Shown here piece by piece: positions 1 to 7,292 of a DNA stretch of 7,292 bases (position 1 is its first letter; each line of letters starts with the position of its first letter). Source of the stretch: J088 sp003695505 [NCBI: Candidatus Dadabacteria bacterium] (GTDB taxonomy: Bacteria > J088); contig RFIY01000173.1 in assembly GCA_003695505.1 (NCBI GenBank), positions 1-7,292 of the forward strand, written 5' to 3'. The notes beneath the pieces were generated by a model. That model did no database searches, was not told the origin of the DNA, and saw only the letters and a program-made list of their open reading frames with translations. The position numbers and the translations under genes are program-made.

Positions 1-606
1 ATGGGACGCGAGCTGCCAGGTCTGACGGTGGCCGTGATCAACCTCAGCCACTGGATGCAGGATAATTTGTGGACCGTGCTTGGTTCCATCGCAGCATTCG
101 TTGTCTTTTTCAAGGTCATCACGACCTTCGAGAAGGTCAATTATGTGCTCGATTTCGTCAAGCTCAAGATCCCACTGATCGGAAACCTGATTCACAAGAC
201 GGCGCTGACGCGATTTAATCAGACACTGGGCACATTGTTGGCTTCTGGCGTTCCAATCGTCGATTCCCTGCAGATCTGCAAAGGCGTCGTCGGCAATCGC
301 ATCATTGCCCAGGACGTCGATCTGGCGATCGAAGGCATTCGCGAAGGAAAGACGTTCGTCGAGCCGTTGAGTGAGTCGAAATATTTTCCGCAGATGATGA
401 TCCAGATGGTTGAAGTTGGGGAGTCTACAGGCCGTCTGGATCAGATGCTCGAACGGGTTTCCGCGTTTTACGAGGAACAGGTCGAAGCCGCCGTCGAGGC
501 GATTACGTCAGCGATTGAGCCGATCATGATGGTCTTTCTGGGGGGCATCGTTGGTACATTACTCGGTGCCATGTACATGCCCATCTTTACGATGGCGGGC
601 GGCTAA
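1..606 (+). CDS. pilC: Type IV pilus inner-membrane platform protein PilC, C-terminal part (5' truncated by window)
   Basis: PilC is the polytopic inner-membrane protein that couples the PilB/PilT ATPases to pilin insertion and removal. The visible 201 residues are about half of a normal PilC (about 400 residues). The ATG at base 1 is therefore probably an internal Met and the gene starts upstream. A membrane segment lies at about residues 24-41. The second T2SSF domain follows at about 68-193, with the family signatures FNQTLGTLLASGVPI (72-86) and GESTGRLDQML (140-150). The last hydrophobic segment (about 172-194) ends in the typical MYMPIF. The stop TAA is at 604-606. The sequence resembles both PilC and GspF; the adjoining pilS-pilR decides for PilC. 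I am confident of the family and fairly confident of the pilus assignment. Confidence 0.93.
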   Translation: MGRELPGLTVAVINLSHWMQDNLWTVLGSIAAFVVFFKVITTFEKVNYVLDFVKLKIPLIGNLIHKTALTRFNQTLGTLLASGVPIVDSLQICKGVVGNRIIAQDVDLAIEGIREGKTFVEPLSESKYFPQMMIQMVEVGESTGRLDQMLERVSAFYEEQVEAAVEAITSAIEPIMMVFLGGIVGTLLGAMYMPIFTMAGG

Positions 607-632
607 TCCCCTGGCGGATCTGGAATGCGCTG

Positions 633-644
633 CTGCCGCGGCAG
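633..644. repeat. 12-bp perfect GC-rich palindrome
   Basis: CTGCCGCGGCAG is its own reverse complement and begins 26 bases after the pilC stop. It has no loop and no following T-run, so it is not a classical terminator. It could be a protein-binding site or part of the open stretch around it. Confidence 0.3.
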
Positions 645-702
645 GGGGGACGGCGGTTTTCCTGCGAGCAGATCTCGTCGCTGCGGCTGAACGGGGCAGA
701 AC

Positions 703-721
703 GCCGCCGCATGTGGGCGGC
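703..721 (+). terminator. Weak hairpin between pilC and pilS, possible attenuator
   Basis: GCCGCC (703-708) pairs with GGCGGC (716-721) across a seven-base loop. Only a poor pyrimidine-rich tail (CTTCCTT) follows instead of a T-run. It could partly terminate or stabilise the pilC message before pilS, or be a by-product of GC-rich sequence. Low confidence. Confidence 0.2.
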
Positions 722-771
722 TTCCTTGCGAGATGACCTCAGCTTGGCGCGTCCCTTCTGAGTGTGACCGC

Positions 772-775
772 AGGA
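772..775 (+). promoter_or_regulatory. Ribosome-binding site deciding the pilS start
   Basis: AGGA lies nine bases before ATG 785. The alternative in-frame GTG at 764 has no purine-rich stretch at the right distance, so ATG 785 is preferred. Confidence 0.5.
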
Positions 776-784
776 TCTTTTCGG

Positions 785-2395
785 ATGAATAACCTCGCAG
801 ATCGCCTGCTGCTCTATCGCTTCCTGACGAGCACGGCACTGTTTGGCGGCGCGGTCGTTCTGCTGCTGGTCGCCAATGGTTGGCAGTTGTCGCTGCCTGT
901 CATCGTTCTGGCGGCCGTACTGCTCGCCCAGATGCTCGTGTCTTCGGTCATGATGCTGATCGCGCTGCGGTGGGAGCATCTCCGTTACAGCAGAGCCTTT
1001 CTGGCCGTACAACTGATTACCGACGCGGTGCTGCTCGTGCCGGCTGTCAGTGTCTCAGGGGGGACCAGTTCTCCCTTTGCTGTCGTCTATATCCTGATTA
1101 TTCTCGCGACGGCATTTGTTCACTCGACCAGGTTCGCGGTGACGATGTCACTGTTCTGTTCGTTTCTGATCGCAGCCGTCAGCTACCTCGAGGCTTCAGG
1201 ATCGTTGCCTGGGTTGTCCGCGCCGACACGAGAGCAGATCTTGCGTGGAGTACTGTTGCGTGATCTGATCTACTTTGCGACGTTTTTCGTGTTTGGTGTC
1301 ATGCCCGCGCGCCTGGCCGAGCGGTTGCGGATTGCGGATGCCCGCCTGGATGATTTGCAACGAGACTATCGGCTTGTTCAGCAGTTACAAAGGCTCGTGG
1401 TCGAGCACGTTCCTTCGGGAATCGCGATTGTGGACGAAAATGGGCATCTGCTACTGCTCAATCCGTCCGGGCGTCGAATTCTTGACCGGGTTTTCGGACT
1501 CGAGGAAGGACTTGCCTGGCTCCGGAAGGTGGCGGAGGACGCGCGCAGTGGGGCGACGGCATTGCTTGAAGAAACTCGCGAATACAACGGGCGTACGGTC
1601 GTTGTCGGGTATGCCGCCCATCCGATGGATAGCGATCTGTTACGGGGCGCCTGGCTGGTCGTGTTTCAGGATGTCACCGAACGTCGCGAACTGGCGCGTC
1701 AACTGGAGCGCCAGCGGCGTCTCGCCGCGATCGGCGAGTTGTCGGCGAATCTCGCGCACGAGGTGCGAAACCCGCTGGCGGCCATTTCCAACTCGCTCCA
1801 GGTACTGCAACAGAATCGAAATTCGGCAGTCCAGTCTGACCGGCTTTTCGAAATTCAGCAACGCGAGATCCAGCGACTCAATGACCTTGTGACCAACTTC
1901 CTGGAGTTCGCGCGGCCGGGCACGACCGAGCTGGTGACCGGTGACCCGTCGGGTACGATCGCCAGGGTCGTGGAAGTGCTGGAGCACGATCCCGAAATCG
2001 GGAAAGGGATCATCCAGACCCGATTTGATGTGGTGCCGGACATCACATATGACGACAGGCTGCTGGGGCAGGTGGCGGATAATCTGATCCGCAATGCGGT
2101 GCAGTGGCGGCGGGAGGGGACCACGGTTTCTGTTGTGCTTGAAACCGAGGACCAAGGCAAGGCTTGTTTGCGCGTGGTCAATCAGGGCCCCGAGATTCCG
2201 CAGGATGTCCGCGAGCGCCTGTTCGAACCGTTTGTCAGCAGCAGAGATGGCGGTACCGGGCTTGGGCTGTCGATTGCCTGGCGGGCTGCTGAAGCGATGA
2301 ATGCCGAGCTGGATCTGGTACGCTCAGATGGAGAGGAAACGGAATTCGTCGTGCGCTTTTCGACGGTGAAGGATCAACAGGCAGGCAACGGATGA
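785..2395 (+). CDS. pilS: Type IV pilus sensor histidine kinase PilS
   Basis: PilS is the membrane kinase that controls PilR, and hence pilin transcription, by phosphotransfer; in Pseudomonas it responds to pilin in the membrane. From ATG 785 it is 536 residues. About six hydrophobic segments lie in residues 15-175 (roughly 15-30, 37-62, 71-90, 97-113, 117-135, 157-175), matching the known PilS topology. A PAS-like domain follows at about 200-300. The HisKA H-box HEVRNPL has the phospho-acceptor His325. The ATPase domain has the N-box DNLIRNA (Asn433, Asn437) and the G2 motif GGTGLGLS (489-496). The G1 motif is NQGPEIP rather than the usual DxGxG, so Asp is replaced by Asn466 and the second Gly by Glu470. 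Its stop overlaps pilR by ATGA. A GTG at 764 would add seven residues but lacks a ribosome-binding site. Confidence 0.92.
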   Translation: MNNLADRLLLYRFLTSTALFGGAVVLLLVANGWQLSLPVIVLAAVLLAQMLVSSVMMLIALRWEHLRYSRAFLAVQLITDAVLLVPAVSVSGGTSSPFAVVYILIILATAFVHSTRFAVTMSLFCSFLIAAVSYLEASGSLPGLSAPTREQILRGVLLRDLIYFATFFVFGVMPARLAERLRIADARLDDLQRDYRLVQQLQRLVVEHVPSGIAIVDENGHLLLLNPSGRRILDRVFGLEEGLAWLRKVAEDARSGATALLEETREYNGRTVVVGYAAHPMDSDLLRGAWLVVFQDVTERRELARQLERQRRLAAIGELSANLAHEVRNPLAAISNSLQVLQQNRNSAVQSDRLFEIQQREIQRLNDLVTNFLEFARPGTTELVTGDPSGTIARVVEVLEHDPEIGKGIIQTRFDVVPDITYDDRLLGQVADNLIRNAVQWRREGTTVSVVLETEDQGKACLRVVNQGPEIPQDVRERLFEPFVSSRDGGTGLGLSIAWRAAEAMNAELDLVRSDGEETEFVVRFSTVKDQQAGNG

Positions 2396-3762
2396 GCAGC
2401 GCACCTGGAATACTGATCGTCGATGACGAGCGCTCGATGCGTGAGACGCTGGAGATCGCGTTCTCGGACAAACCCTGGTCGATTGCGACCGCAGCGTCCG
2501 CTGAAGAGGCGCAGCGCATCGTCGACCGCGAATCCATCGACGTCGTACTGACCGATCTGCGATTGCCCGGGGTCAGTGGTATCGACCTGCTGCGGTTGCT
2601 CCGTCAGGCCGATCCCGATATCCAGGTCATTCTGATGACGGCTTTCGGTGAAGCGGATACCGCTGTGGAGGCGATGAAGCTGGGCGCCTATGATTACGTC
2701 CAGAAACCATTCAACATCGAAGAGGTTGTGGTACTGATCGAACGCGCGCTCGAGCGGCGCGTTCTGACGGCCGAGAATCAGCGTCTTCGCACCCAGTTGC
2801 GGCAGGCCACGGCTGCGCCCGGACTGATTGCAACCAGTGCTGCGATGAAAGAGGTTGAACGCCTGGTCGAACGCGTCGCGCCGACAGACGCGACGGTGCT
2901 GATTACCGGGGAATCCGGCAGTGGTAAAGAGGTGGTTGCTCGCTCGATCCACCGGAAAAGCAGCCGCGCAGACGGCCCGTTTGTCGCGGTCAACTGCGGC
3001 GCACTTCCTGAAAGTCTTGTCGAAGCAGAGTTGTTCGGTTATCAGAAGGGCGCCTTTACTGGTGCCGATCAGGAGCGGGCCGGCCTCGTTGAGCAGGCGG
3101 ACGGCGGCACCCTGTTCCTGGATGAAATCGGCGAGTTGCCGCTCCAGGCGCAGGTCAAGCTGCTTCGTGTGCTACAGGAACAGCAGGTGCGACGACTCGG
3201 GGATTTGCGCGAGCGCAAGCTCGACGTTCGATTCATTGCCGCCACGAACCGCGAACTCGAAGCCGCTGTGGCGGACGGATCATTTCGCGAAGATCTGTTT
3301 TACCGACTCAATGTATTTCGGATCGAGCTGCCGCCGCTGCGTGAGCGAAAGGACGACCTTCCAGAGCTTGCAGCCGCGCTGCTCAAGCGCATTGCGCCGC
3401 GGCTGGGATATGAAGACGCCAGCGTATCTCCGGCGGCAATGGCATTGTTGCAGGCCTATGACTTTCCGGGCAACGTTCGCGAACTGGAAAATATTCTGGA
3501 GCGTGCGCTGATTCTGTCTCCAGAGGGGTGCATCGAACCCGCCGCGCTCCCGGCCGATCTTAGTCCGCGTTTGCCGGCAGATACGGTCGTTCCCGCAGAG
3601 ATCCCCGCAGATTTTGATATCGAGGCCTTTCTCGAGAACATGGAGCGGCGCCTGTATCAGCAGGCGATTGCGCAGGCCGGCGGCGTCAGGACGCGGGCTG
3701 CAGAGTTGCTCGGACTCTCGTTCCGCCAGTTTCGTTACAAGGCGAAAAAACTGGGCGTCTGA
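2392..3762 (+). CDS. pilR: Sigma-54-dependent response regulator PilR
   Basis: PilR is the NtrC-type activator that, once phosphorylated by PilS, drives sigma-54 promoters, classically pilA. It has 456 residues, a normal length. The receiver domain (about 6-120) shows Asp11/Asp12, phospho-acceptor Asp55 (LTDLRLPG), Thr83 and Lys105. The AAA+ domain (about 145-380) has Walker A GESGSGKE (173-180), the sigma-54 contact loop GAFTGA (220-225), Walker B LFLDE (241-245), ATNR (284-287) and PGNVREL (359-365). A Fis-type helix-turn-helix ends the protein (about 430-456, including [15 protein letters not shown], typical of PilR). All catalytic motifs look intact. The start overlaps the pilS stop (ATGA). 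Only a weak AGG (2383-2385) precedes it, so translation is probably coupled to pilS. No pilA or clear sigma-54 target promoter lies in the window. Confidence 0.95.
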   Translation: MSSAPGILIVDDERSMRETLEIAFSDKPWSIATAASAEEAQRIVDRESIDVVLTDLRLPGVSGIDLLRLLRQADPDIQVILMTAFGEADTAVEAMKLGAYDYVQKPFNIEEVVVLIERALERRVLTAENQRLRTQLRQATAAPGLIATSAAMKEVERLVERVAPTDATVLITGESGSGKEVVARSIHRKSSRADGPFVAVNCGALPESLVEAELFGYQKGAFTGADQERAGLVEQADGGTLFLDEIGELPLQAQVKLLRVLQEQQVRRLGDLRERKLDVRFIAATNRELEAAVADGSFREDLFYRLNVFRIELPPLRERKDDLPELAAALLKRIAPRLGYEDASVSPAAMALLQAYDFPGNVRELENILERALILSPEGCIEPAALPADLSPRLPADTVVPAEIPADFDIEAFLENMERRLYQQAIAQAGGVRTRAAELLGLSFRQFRYKAKKLGV

Positions 3763-3767
3763 GCCTG

Positions 3768-3811
3768 GTTCGACTGTTGAACAAGGGTTCAACGGCGCGT
3801 TGACGTTCGAA
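3768..3811. repeat. Cluster of GTT(C/G)(A/G)A(C/A)-like heptamers at the sdh promoter, candidate operator
   Basis: Related elements are GTTCGAC (3768), GTTGAAC (3776), GTTCAAC (3787), GTTGACG (3799) and GTTCGAA (3805). GTTGAAC and GTTCAAC form a perfect inverted repeat with a four-base centre (3776-3793). TCAACG (3789-3794) and CGTTGA (3798-3803) form a second, overlapping one. The main elements recur about every 11-12 bases, one helical turn, and the last two touch or follow the -35 box at 3800-3805. No T-run follows, so this is not an obvious terminator for pilR. I infer a regulator-binding site; the regulator is unknown. Confidence 0.4.
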
Positions 3812-3828
3812 GGCATCAGGTCTATACT
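3800..3828 (+). promoter_or_regulatory. Sigma-70 promoter of the sdhCAB operon
   Basis: The -35 is TTGACG (3800-3805) and the -10 is TATACT (3823-3828), separated by exactly 17 bases. Each hexamer differs from consensus at a single position. Transcription would begin near 3834-3836, giving a leader of about 110 bases before sdhC. It lies in the only spacer upstream of sdh, so sdhCAB can be expressed independently of pilSR. Confidence 0.72.
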
Positions 3829-3854
3829 GTCGGCATTGGCGCACTGCGGCAACA

Positions 3855-3868
3855 TCCGGATGGCCGGA
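3855..3868 (+). other. Small hairpin in the sdhC leader
   Basis: TCCGG (3855-3859) and CCGGA (3864-3868) can pair across the loop ATGG in the predicted leader. The stem is only five base pairs and no alternative partner covers the ribosome-binding site, so I see no riboswitch. It may affect message stability or mean nothing. Confidence 0.2.
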
Positions 3869-3929
3869 CGCAAGCGTTTCGCCTCGGGTCGCCACCCACT
3901 CAACCTGCTGTTCAGATCAATCGATCCGG

Positions 3930-3934
3930 AAGGA
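3930..3934 (+). promoter_or_regulatory. Ribosome-binding site of sdhC
   Basis: AAGGA, within GGAAGGA, lies ten bases before ATG 3945 and supports that start. Confidence 0.6.
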
Positions 3935-3944
3935 ATCGCCAACG

Positions 3945-4601
3945 ATGAGTCGCGCAGCTCAGTTCGTTCGCACGACCGTGGGCAAGAAACAGTTGATGGC
4001 CGTCAGCGGAATCGTACTCGTCGGTTTCGTGATCGCCCATATGCTGGGTCACCTGCAGGTCTTCATCGGGCGCGAGGCGTACAACGCCTATGCGGCCAAA
4101 CTCAAATCGCTTGGCCCGCTTTTGTGGGTTGCCCGCCTGGTGCTTCTTGGGGCGGTGACCGTGCACATTGTTGCGGCGCTGCAAATTATTGCCCGTAACC
4201 GCGCGGCGCGGCCCGTTCCGTATCAGGTCAAGCAGACACTGGCCACGAACTACGCCGCGCGCACGATGCGCGTTGGTGGACCGTTGCTGCTGCTGTTCAT
4301 TCTGTACCATCTGGCCCACTTTACCTTTCTGGTGACTGGGCCGGGGTACAGCCACACGGACGTCTACGGCAATATGGTCGCCGCGTTCCAGGTGCCCTGG
4401 ATTGCGTTCATCTATATTGCGGCGATGGTACTGCTGGCGATGCACCTGTACCACGGCGTGTGGAGCATGCTGCAGACGCTGGGTGTGGATTATCCCGCGA
4501 TCGGGGCATTGCGGGGCGTCCTTGCTCCGTTGGTGGCCGTGCTGATCGGCGGCGGCTACATTATCGTGCCGGTCGCGATCCTGCTCGGCCTGGTCAAGTA
4601 A
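3945..4601 (+). CDS. sdhC: Succinate dehydrogenase/fumarate reductase diheme cytochrome b subunit (B-type SdhC)
   Basis: This is the membrane anchor that carries electrons between the SdhAB catalytic part and the quinone pool through two b hemes. The 218-residue protein has five hydrophobic helices (about 15-38, 60-84, 111-131, 152-174, 192-215), as in the b558-family anchors of Bacillus and Wolinella, and there is no separate SdhD. Candidate axial heme ligands are His32, His74, His122 (or His125) and His167 (or His170); their spacing of about 42-48 residues fits the four ligands of Bacillus SdhC. The N-terminal half ([11 protein letters not shown], then GHLQVF) is typical of this family. No Glu lies two residues before His167 or His170, unlike Glu180 of Wolinella FrdC. 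It starts the sdhCAB operon; sdhA begins 25 bases after its stop. Confidence 0.92.
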   Translation: MSRAAQFVRTTVGKKQLMAVSGIVLVGFVIAHMLGHLQVFIGREAYNAYAAKLKSLGPLLWVARLVLLGAVTVHIVAALQIIARNRAARPVPYQVKQTLATNYAARTMRVGGPLLLLFILYHLAHFTFLVTGPGYSHTDVYGNMVAAFQVPWIAFIYIAAMVLLAMHLYHGVWSMLQTLGVDYPAIGALRGVLAPLVAVLIGGGYIIVPVAILLGLVK

Positions 4602-4615
4602 CCCGAATTCCGGTC

Positions 4616-4620
4616 GGAGA
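4616..4620 (+). promoter_or_regulatory. Ribosome-binding site of sdhA
   Basis: GGAGA sits six bases before ATG 4627 in the short sdhC-sdhA spacer and fixes that start. Confidence 0.65.
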
Positions 4621-4626
4621 ACGCAA

Positions 4627-6543
4627 ATGATTCTGAATGGAAACGTACCCGAAGGGCCGATCGAAAACGCCTGGGACCAGCACCGTTTCAATATGAAACT
4701 GGTCAACCCAGCCAACAAGCGCAAGTACAAGGTCATCGTCGTCGGCACTGGACTCGCCGGTGGATCCGCTGCTGCGACGATGGGACAGCTTGGCTATCAG
4801 GTCGAGTGCTTTTCGTTTCACGGCACGCCACGCCGGGCGCACAGTATCGCGGCGCAGGGCGGCATCAATGCCGCGAAGAACTACCAGGGCGACGGCGACA
4901 GTATTTTCCGCCTCTTTTATGACACGATCAAGGGCGGAGACTACCGTTCGCGGGAATACAATGTGTACCGGCTTGCTCAGGTCAGCAACAACATCATCGA
5001 CCAGTGCGTGGCGCTCGGTGTCCCGTTTGCCCGCGAATACAGTGGCTATCTGGCCAACCGGTCGTTCGGTGGCGCGCAGGTATCGCGAACCTTCTATGCG
5101 CGTGGGCAAACCGGTCAGCAGTTGCTGCTGGGGGCCTATTCGGCGCTGGAACGTCAGATCGCCCTCGGGCAGGTTCGTATGCATACCCAGACCGAACTGC
5201 TTGACGTGGTCGTCGTAGACAACCGCGCGCGCGGAATCATCACGCGTCACCTGATCACCGGGGAACTGTCCGTGCATACGGCAGACGCGGTTGTGCTGGC
5301 TACAGGCGGATATGGCAATGCCTATTTTCTGTCGACGAACGCCAAAAACAGCAATGTGACGGCAACGTGGAGAGCGCACAAACGCGGCGCGTACTTTGCG
5401 AACCCCTGCTATGTGCAGATTCACCCGACTTGCATTCCGCCGTCGGGCGACTATCAGTCCAAGCTGACACTGATGAGTGAGTCGCTCCGCAACGATGGGC
5501 GCGTCTGGGTGCCGAAAAAGAAGGGCGATACTCGTCCGCCGTCGGAGATTCCCGAGGACGAGCGTGACTACTACCTGGAGCGCCGTTATCCCAGCTTCGG
5601 GAACCTGGTCCCCCGTGACGTCGCGTCCCGGGCCGCAAAGCGGATGTGCGACGACGGTTACGGCGTCGGACCGAACGGTCTTGGCGTCTACCTGGATTTC
5701 GCTTCGGCGATCGAACGCGACGGCGTTGACGCGATCCGCGCACGCTACGGCAATCTGTTCGATATGTACGAGCGGATTACAGGTGACGACCCATATACGA
5801 CGCCGATGAAGATCTATCCTGCCGTTCACTATACGATGGGCGGACTCTGGGTAGATTACAACCTGATGAGCAATGTCGACGGGCTCTTCGTACTCGGTGA
5901 AGCCAACTTCTCGGACCACGGCGCGAACCGCCTTGGAGCGAGCGCGCTGATGCAGGGGCTCGCCGACGGCTACTTCGTGATCCCGTATACGATCGGCAAC
6001 TATCTGGCCGATGTGTCGCCCGCTGACCGACTGGCTGAGGACTCGGCTGAGATGCAGCAGGGACTCAAGGAGGTGCAGGACGGCATCGACAAGCTGCTGT
6101 CGATTGGCGGCAAGACGCCGGTAGATGTCATTCACCGGAAACTGGGCAAGATCCTGTGGGACAAGGTCGGTATGGCGCGCAATGCCGCCGGACTGAAGGA
6201 AGCGATCCAGGAGATTCGCGCGCTACGCGACGAGTTCTGGAAAGACGCCAAAGTGCCGGGTGCAAGCGGCAATATCAATCAGGAGCTCGAAAAAGCAGGC
6301 CGCGTTGCGGACTTTCTCGAATTTGCTGAGTTGCTTGCCACGGACGCGCTGCATCGTGAGGAGTCCTGTGGTGGACACTTCCGCGAAGAGTATCAGACCG
6401 AAGATGGCGAGGCCAAGCGCAATGACGAGGAGTTCGCCTATGTTGCGGCCTGGGAGTTCAAAGGCGTCGGCGAGCCCGAAGAACTACACAAGGAACCGCT
6501 TGAATTCAAGTACGTCGAGCTGAAGCAACGGAGTTACAAATGA
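4627..6543 (+). CDS. sdhA: Succinate dehydrogenase/fumarate reductase flavoprotein subunit (B-type SdhA)
   Basis: SdhA interconverts succinate and fumarate on covalently bound FAD and passes electrons to SdhB. It has 638 residues, the usual length of the B-type subunit. The N-terminus (VNPANKRKY at 26-34) is characteristic of that type. The dinucleotide-binding motif GTGLAG (40-45) opens the FAD domain. His72 in AHSIAAQGG is the expected covalent flavin attachment site. Expected substrate-site residues are His266 (IHPT), Arg330 (VPRDVASRA), His401 (HYTMGG) and Arg435 (HGANRLGAS). A C-terminal [10 protein letters not shown] (578-587) is also family-typical. No motif is missing. Sequence alone does not tell whether it runs mainly as dehydrogenase or fumarate reductase. 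It overlaps sdhB by ATGA and presumably acts at the cytoplasmic face of the inner membrane. Confidence 0.96.
   Translation: MILNGNVPEGPIENAWDQHRFNMKLVNPANKRKYKVIVVGTGLAGGSAAATMGQLGYQVECFSFHGTPRRAHSIAAQGGINAAKNYQGDGDSIFRLFYDTIKGGDYRSREYNVYRLAQVSNNIIDQCVALGVPFAREYSGYLANRSFGGAQVSRTFYARGQTGQQLLLGAYSALERQIALGQVRMHTQTELLDVVVVDNRARGIITRHLITGELSVHTADAVVLATGGYGNAYFLSTNAKNSNVTATWRAHKRGAYFANPCYVQIHPTCIPPSGDYQSKLTLMSESLRNDGRVWVPKKKGDTRPPSEIPEDERDYYLERRYPSFGNLVPRDVASRAAKRMCDDGYGVGPNGLGVYLDFASAIERDGVDAIRARYGNLFDMYERITGDDPYTTPMKIYPAVHYTMGGLWVDYNLMSNVDGLFVLGEANFSDHGANRLGASALMQGLADGYFVIPYTIGNYLADVSPADRLAEDSAEMQQGLKEVQDGIDKLLSIGGKTPVDVIHRKLGKILWDKVGMARNAAGLKEAIQEIRALRDEFWKDAKVPGASGNINQELEKAGRVADFLEFAELLATDALHREESCGGHFREEYQTEDGEAKRNDEEFAYVAAWEFKGVGEPEELHKEPLEFKYVELKQRSYK
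6530..6533 (+). promoter_or_regulatory. Ribosome-binding site of sdhB inside the sdhA end
   Basis: GGAG lies six bases before ATG 6540, within the last codons of sdhA. Together with the ATGA overlap it supports coupled translation of sdhA and sdhB. Confidence 0.6.
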
Positions 6544-7292
6544 AACTCACGCTCAAGATCTGGCGGCAGGCTGGCCCAGACCAGCCGGGACAACTGGTCA
6601 CGTACGACATGGACGATGTGAATCCCGACATGTCGTTTCTGGAGATGCTCGACGTGCTCAATCTGAAGCTGATCGAGCAGGGGGAGGACCCGGTCGTATT
6701 TGAACACGATTGCCGCGAAGGCATTTGTGGTTGCTGCGGCTTCGTGATCAATGGCTATGCGCATGGGCCGCAGAAGGCAACGACCGTCTGCCAGTTGCAC
6801 ATGCGTCATTTCCGTGATGGCGAGACGCTGGTGATCGAACCATTCCGGGTAGCAGCCTTCCCGATTCTCAAGGATCTGATGGTCGATCGCACGGCGCTGG
6901 ACGATATCGTGCAGGCCGGCGGTTTCATTTCGGCGCGCACCGGCAGTGCGCCGGATGCCCACACGGTACTGGTGCCAAAAGAGAATGCCGATCGCGCGTT
7001 CGACGCTGCCGCGTGCATTGGCTGCGGTGCCTGTGTCGCGGCATGCCCGAACGGCTCGGCGATGCTGTTCACCTCGGCCAAGGTGTCGCACCTGGCAGAG
7101 CTGCCGCAGGGGGCACCGGAGCGCACCCAGCGCGCCTTGCGGATGGTCGCCGCACACGACGAACAGGGCTTTGGCGCCTGCAGCAATCACGGCGAATGCG
7201 AAGCGGCCTGCCCAAAAGAAATCTCGATTGATTTCATTTCGCAACTGAATCGCGAATTTCTGCGTGCATCCGTAAAGGAAGAGCGCAAGCCG
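6540..7292 (+). CDS. sdhB: Succinate dehydrogenase/fumarate reductase iron-sulfur subunit (B-type SdhB), 3' end cut by window
   Basis: SdhB wires electrons from SdhA's FAD to the SdhC hemes through three Fe-S clusters. The frame is open for 251 codons to the last base with no stop. That is already near normal length for this subunit, so little is probably missing. The N-terminal ferredoxin fold (about 1-105) holds the [2Fe-2S] ligands Cys58, Cys63, Cys66 and Cys84. The C-terminal bacterial-ferredoxin-like part has [12 protein letters not shown] (159-170) and Cys214, Cys220, Cys224. By comparison with E. coli FrdB the [4Fe-4S] ligands would be Cys159, 162, 165 and 224, and the [3Fe-4S] ligands Cys169, 214 and 220. 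An extra Cys65 sits next to ligand Cys66. The start ATG overlaps the sdhA stop and has its own ribosome-binding site. Confidence 0.95.
   Translation, partial: MKLTLKIWRQAGPDQPGQLVTYDMDDVNPDMSFLEMLDVLNLKLIEQGEDPVVFEHDCREGICGCCGFVINGYAHGPQKATTVCQLHMRHFRDGETLVIEPFRVAAFPILKDLMVDRTALDDIVQAGGFISARTGSAPDAHTVLVPKENADRAFDAAACIGCGACVAACPNGSAMLFTSAKVSHLAELPQGAPERTQRALRMVAAHDEQGFGACSNHGECEAACPKEISIDFISQLNREFLRASVKEERKP

Larger units (their letters stand above)
603..761 (+). other. Open stretch without ordinary start codon between pilC and pilS, possible gene remnant
   Basis: The frame of base 603 is open from inside the pilC end (after a stop at 516-518) to a TGA at 759-761. Across 606-758 most codons end in G or C. 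The translation contains helix-like pieces such as SCEQISSLRLNGAERRRMW, followed by ASLRDDLSLARPF. No ATG, GTG or TTG exists in this frame before ATG 711, which would leave only 16 residues. I recognise no family. It may be a decayed gene end, an N-terminally lost small protein, or chance openness in GC-rich DNA. It is recorded because it fills most of the spacer. Confidence 0.2.

Noticed and set aside
1314-1328. Sigma-54-like sequence TGGC...TTGC with correct 24/12 spacing
   Set aside because: It is inside the pilS reading frame at the end of its membrane region, deviates from consensus at two positions of the -24 element, and no gene starts downstream.
3779-3790. LexA box (GAAC-N4-GTTC)
   Set aside because: The core matches the Gram-positive type, but flanking bases differ, the downstream genes are not SOS genes, and the match is part of a larger repeat cluster.
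3776-3793. Inverted repeat after pilR read as a rho-independent terminator
   Set aside because: The stem is only seven base pairs and AT-rich at its centre, and it is followed by GGCGCG rather than a T-run. An operator role next to the promoter fits better.
3860-4198. ATG 3860 in the sdhC leader as an upstream or alternative gene
   Set aside because: It has no ribosome-binding site, is out of frame with sdhC, and its translation looks like a shifted reading of sdhC (Arg, Gly and Ala rich).
3912-4748. A 278-codon minus-strand open frame opposite sdhC
   Set aside because: The translation is low-complexity-like (many His, Gln, Arg) and spans the promoter leader and the sdhC-sdhA junction; the membrane protein on the plus strand explains the region.
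4594-6135. A 513-codon open frame on the minus strand opposite sdhA
   Set aside because: It lies almost wholly inside sdhA, whose product is unmistakable, and its translation is rich in Arg, His and Val without any recognisable domain. Such long antisense frames arise from the codon bias of GC-rich genes.

Overview
The window carries the end of a type IV pilus cluster followed by a respiratory-enzyme operon, all on the plus strand and tightly packed. It holds the 3' half of pilC, then the PilS/PilR two-component pair, then sdhC-sdhA-sdhB encoding a B-type succinate dehydrogenase/fumarate reductase. Both ends cut genes: pilC lacks its N-terminal half, and sdhB runs to the last base without a stop codon. 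No mobile element, RNA gene, CRISPR array or recent-transfer signature was seen.

The organism is a Gram-negative, GC-rich bacterium with type IV pili. PilS (six membrane segments, PAS, HisKA/HATPase) and PilR (receiver, sigma-54 AAA+ domain with GAFTGA, Fis-type HTH) point to Proteobacteria in the broad sense. The order pilC-pilS-pilR is the one known from Geobacter and Myxococcus. The single-subunit diheme SdhC with a 638-residue SdhA is also common in delta-type lineages, Bacteroidota, Gemmatimonadota and similar groups, but is not the usual gammaproteobacterial SdhCDAB. I therefore do not fix the phylum.

Layout. Positions 1-606 hold the pilC 3' end. Positions 607-784 are a spacer with two GC-rich inverted repeats and an open stretch with coding-like bias but no ordinary start. 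Positions 785-3762 hold pilS and pilR, overlapping by ATGA. Positions 3763-3944 hold a cluster of GTT(C/G)(A/G)A(C/A)-like heptamers, a near-consensus sigma-70 promoter (TTGACG-17-TATACT) and a short leader. Positions 3945-7292 hold sdhC, sdhA and sdhB, each with a recognisable ribosome-binding site; sdhA and sdhB overlap by ATGA.

Functionally, PilC is the inner-membrane platform of the pilus motor. PilS senses a membrane signal, classically the pilin pool, and phosphorylates PilR, which drives sigma-54 transcription of pilin genes; no pilA lies in this window. The sdh operon links the TCA cycle to the quinone pool. Its own strong promoter suggests it is transcriptionally separate from the pil genes. 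The most interesting item is the helically phased repeat cluster against the -35 of that promoter, a candidate operator. Otherwise the genes are ordinary members of known families and I see no undescribed system.
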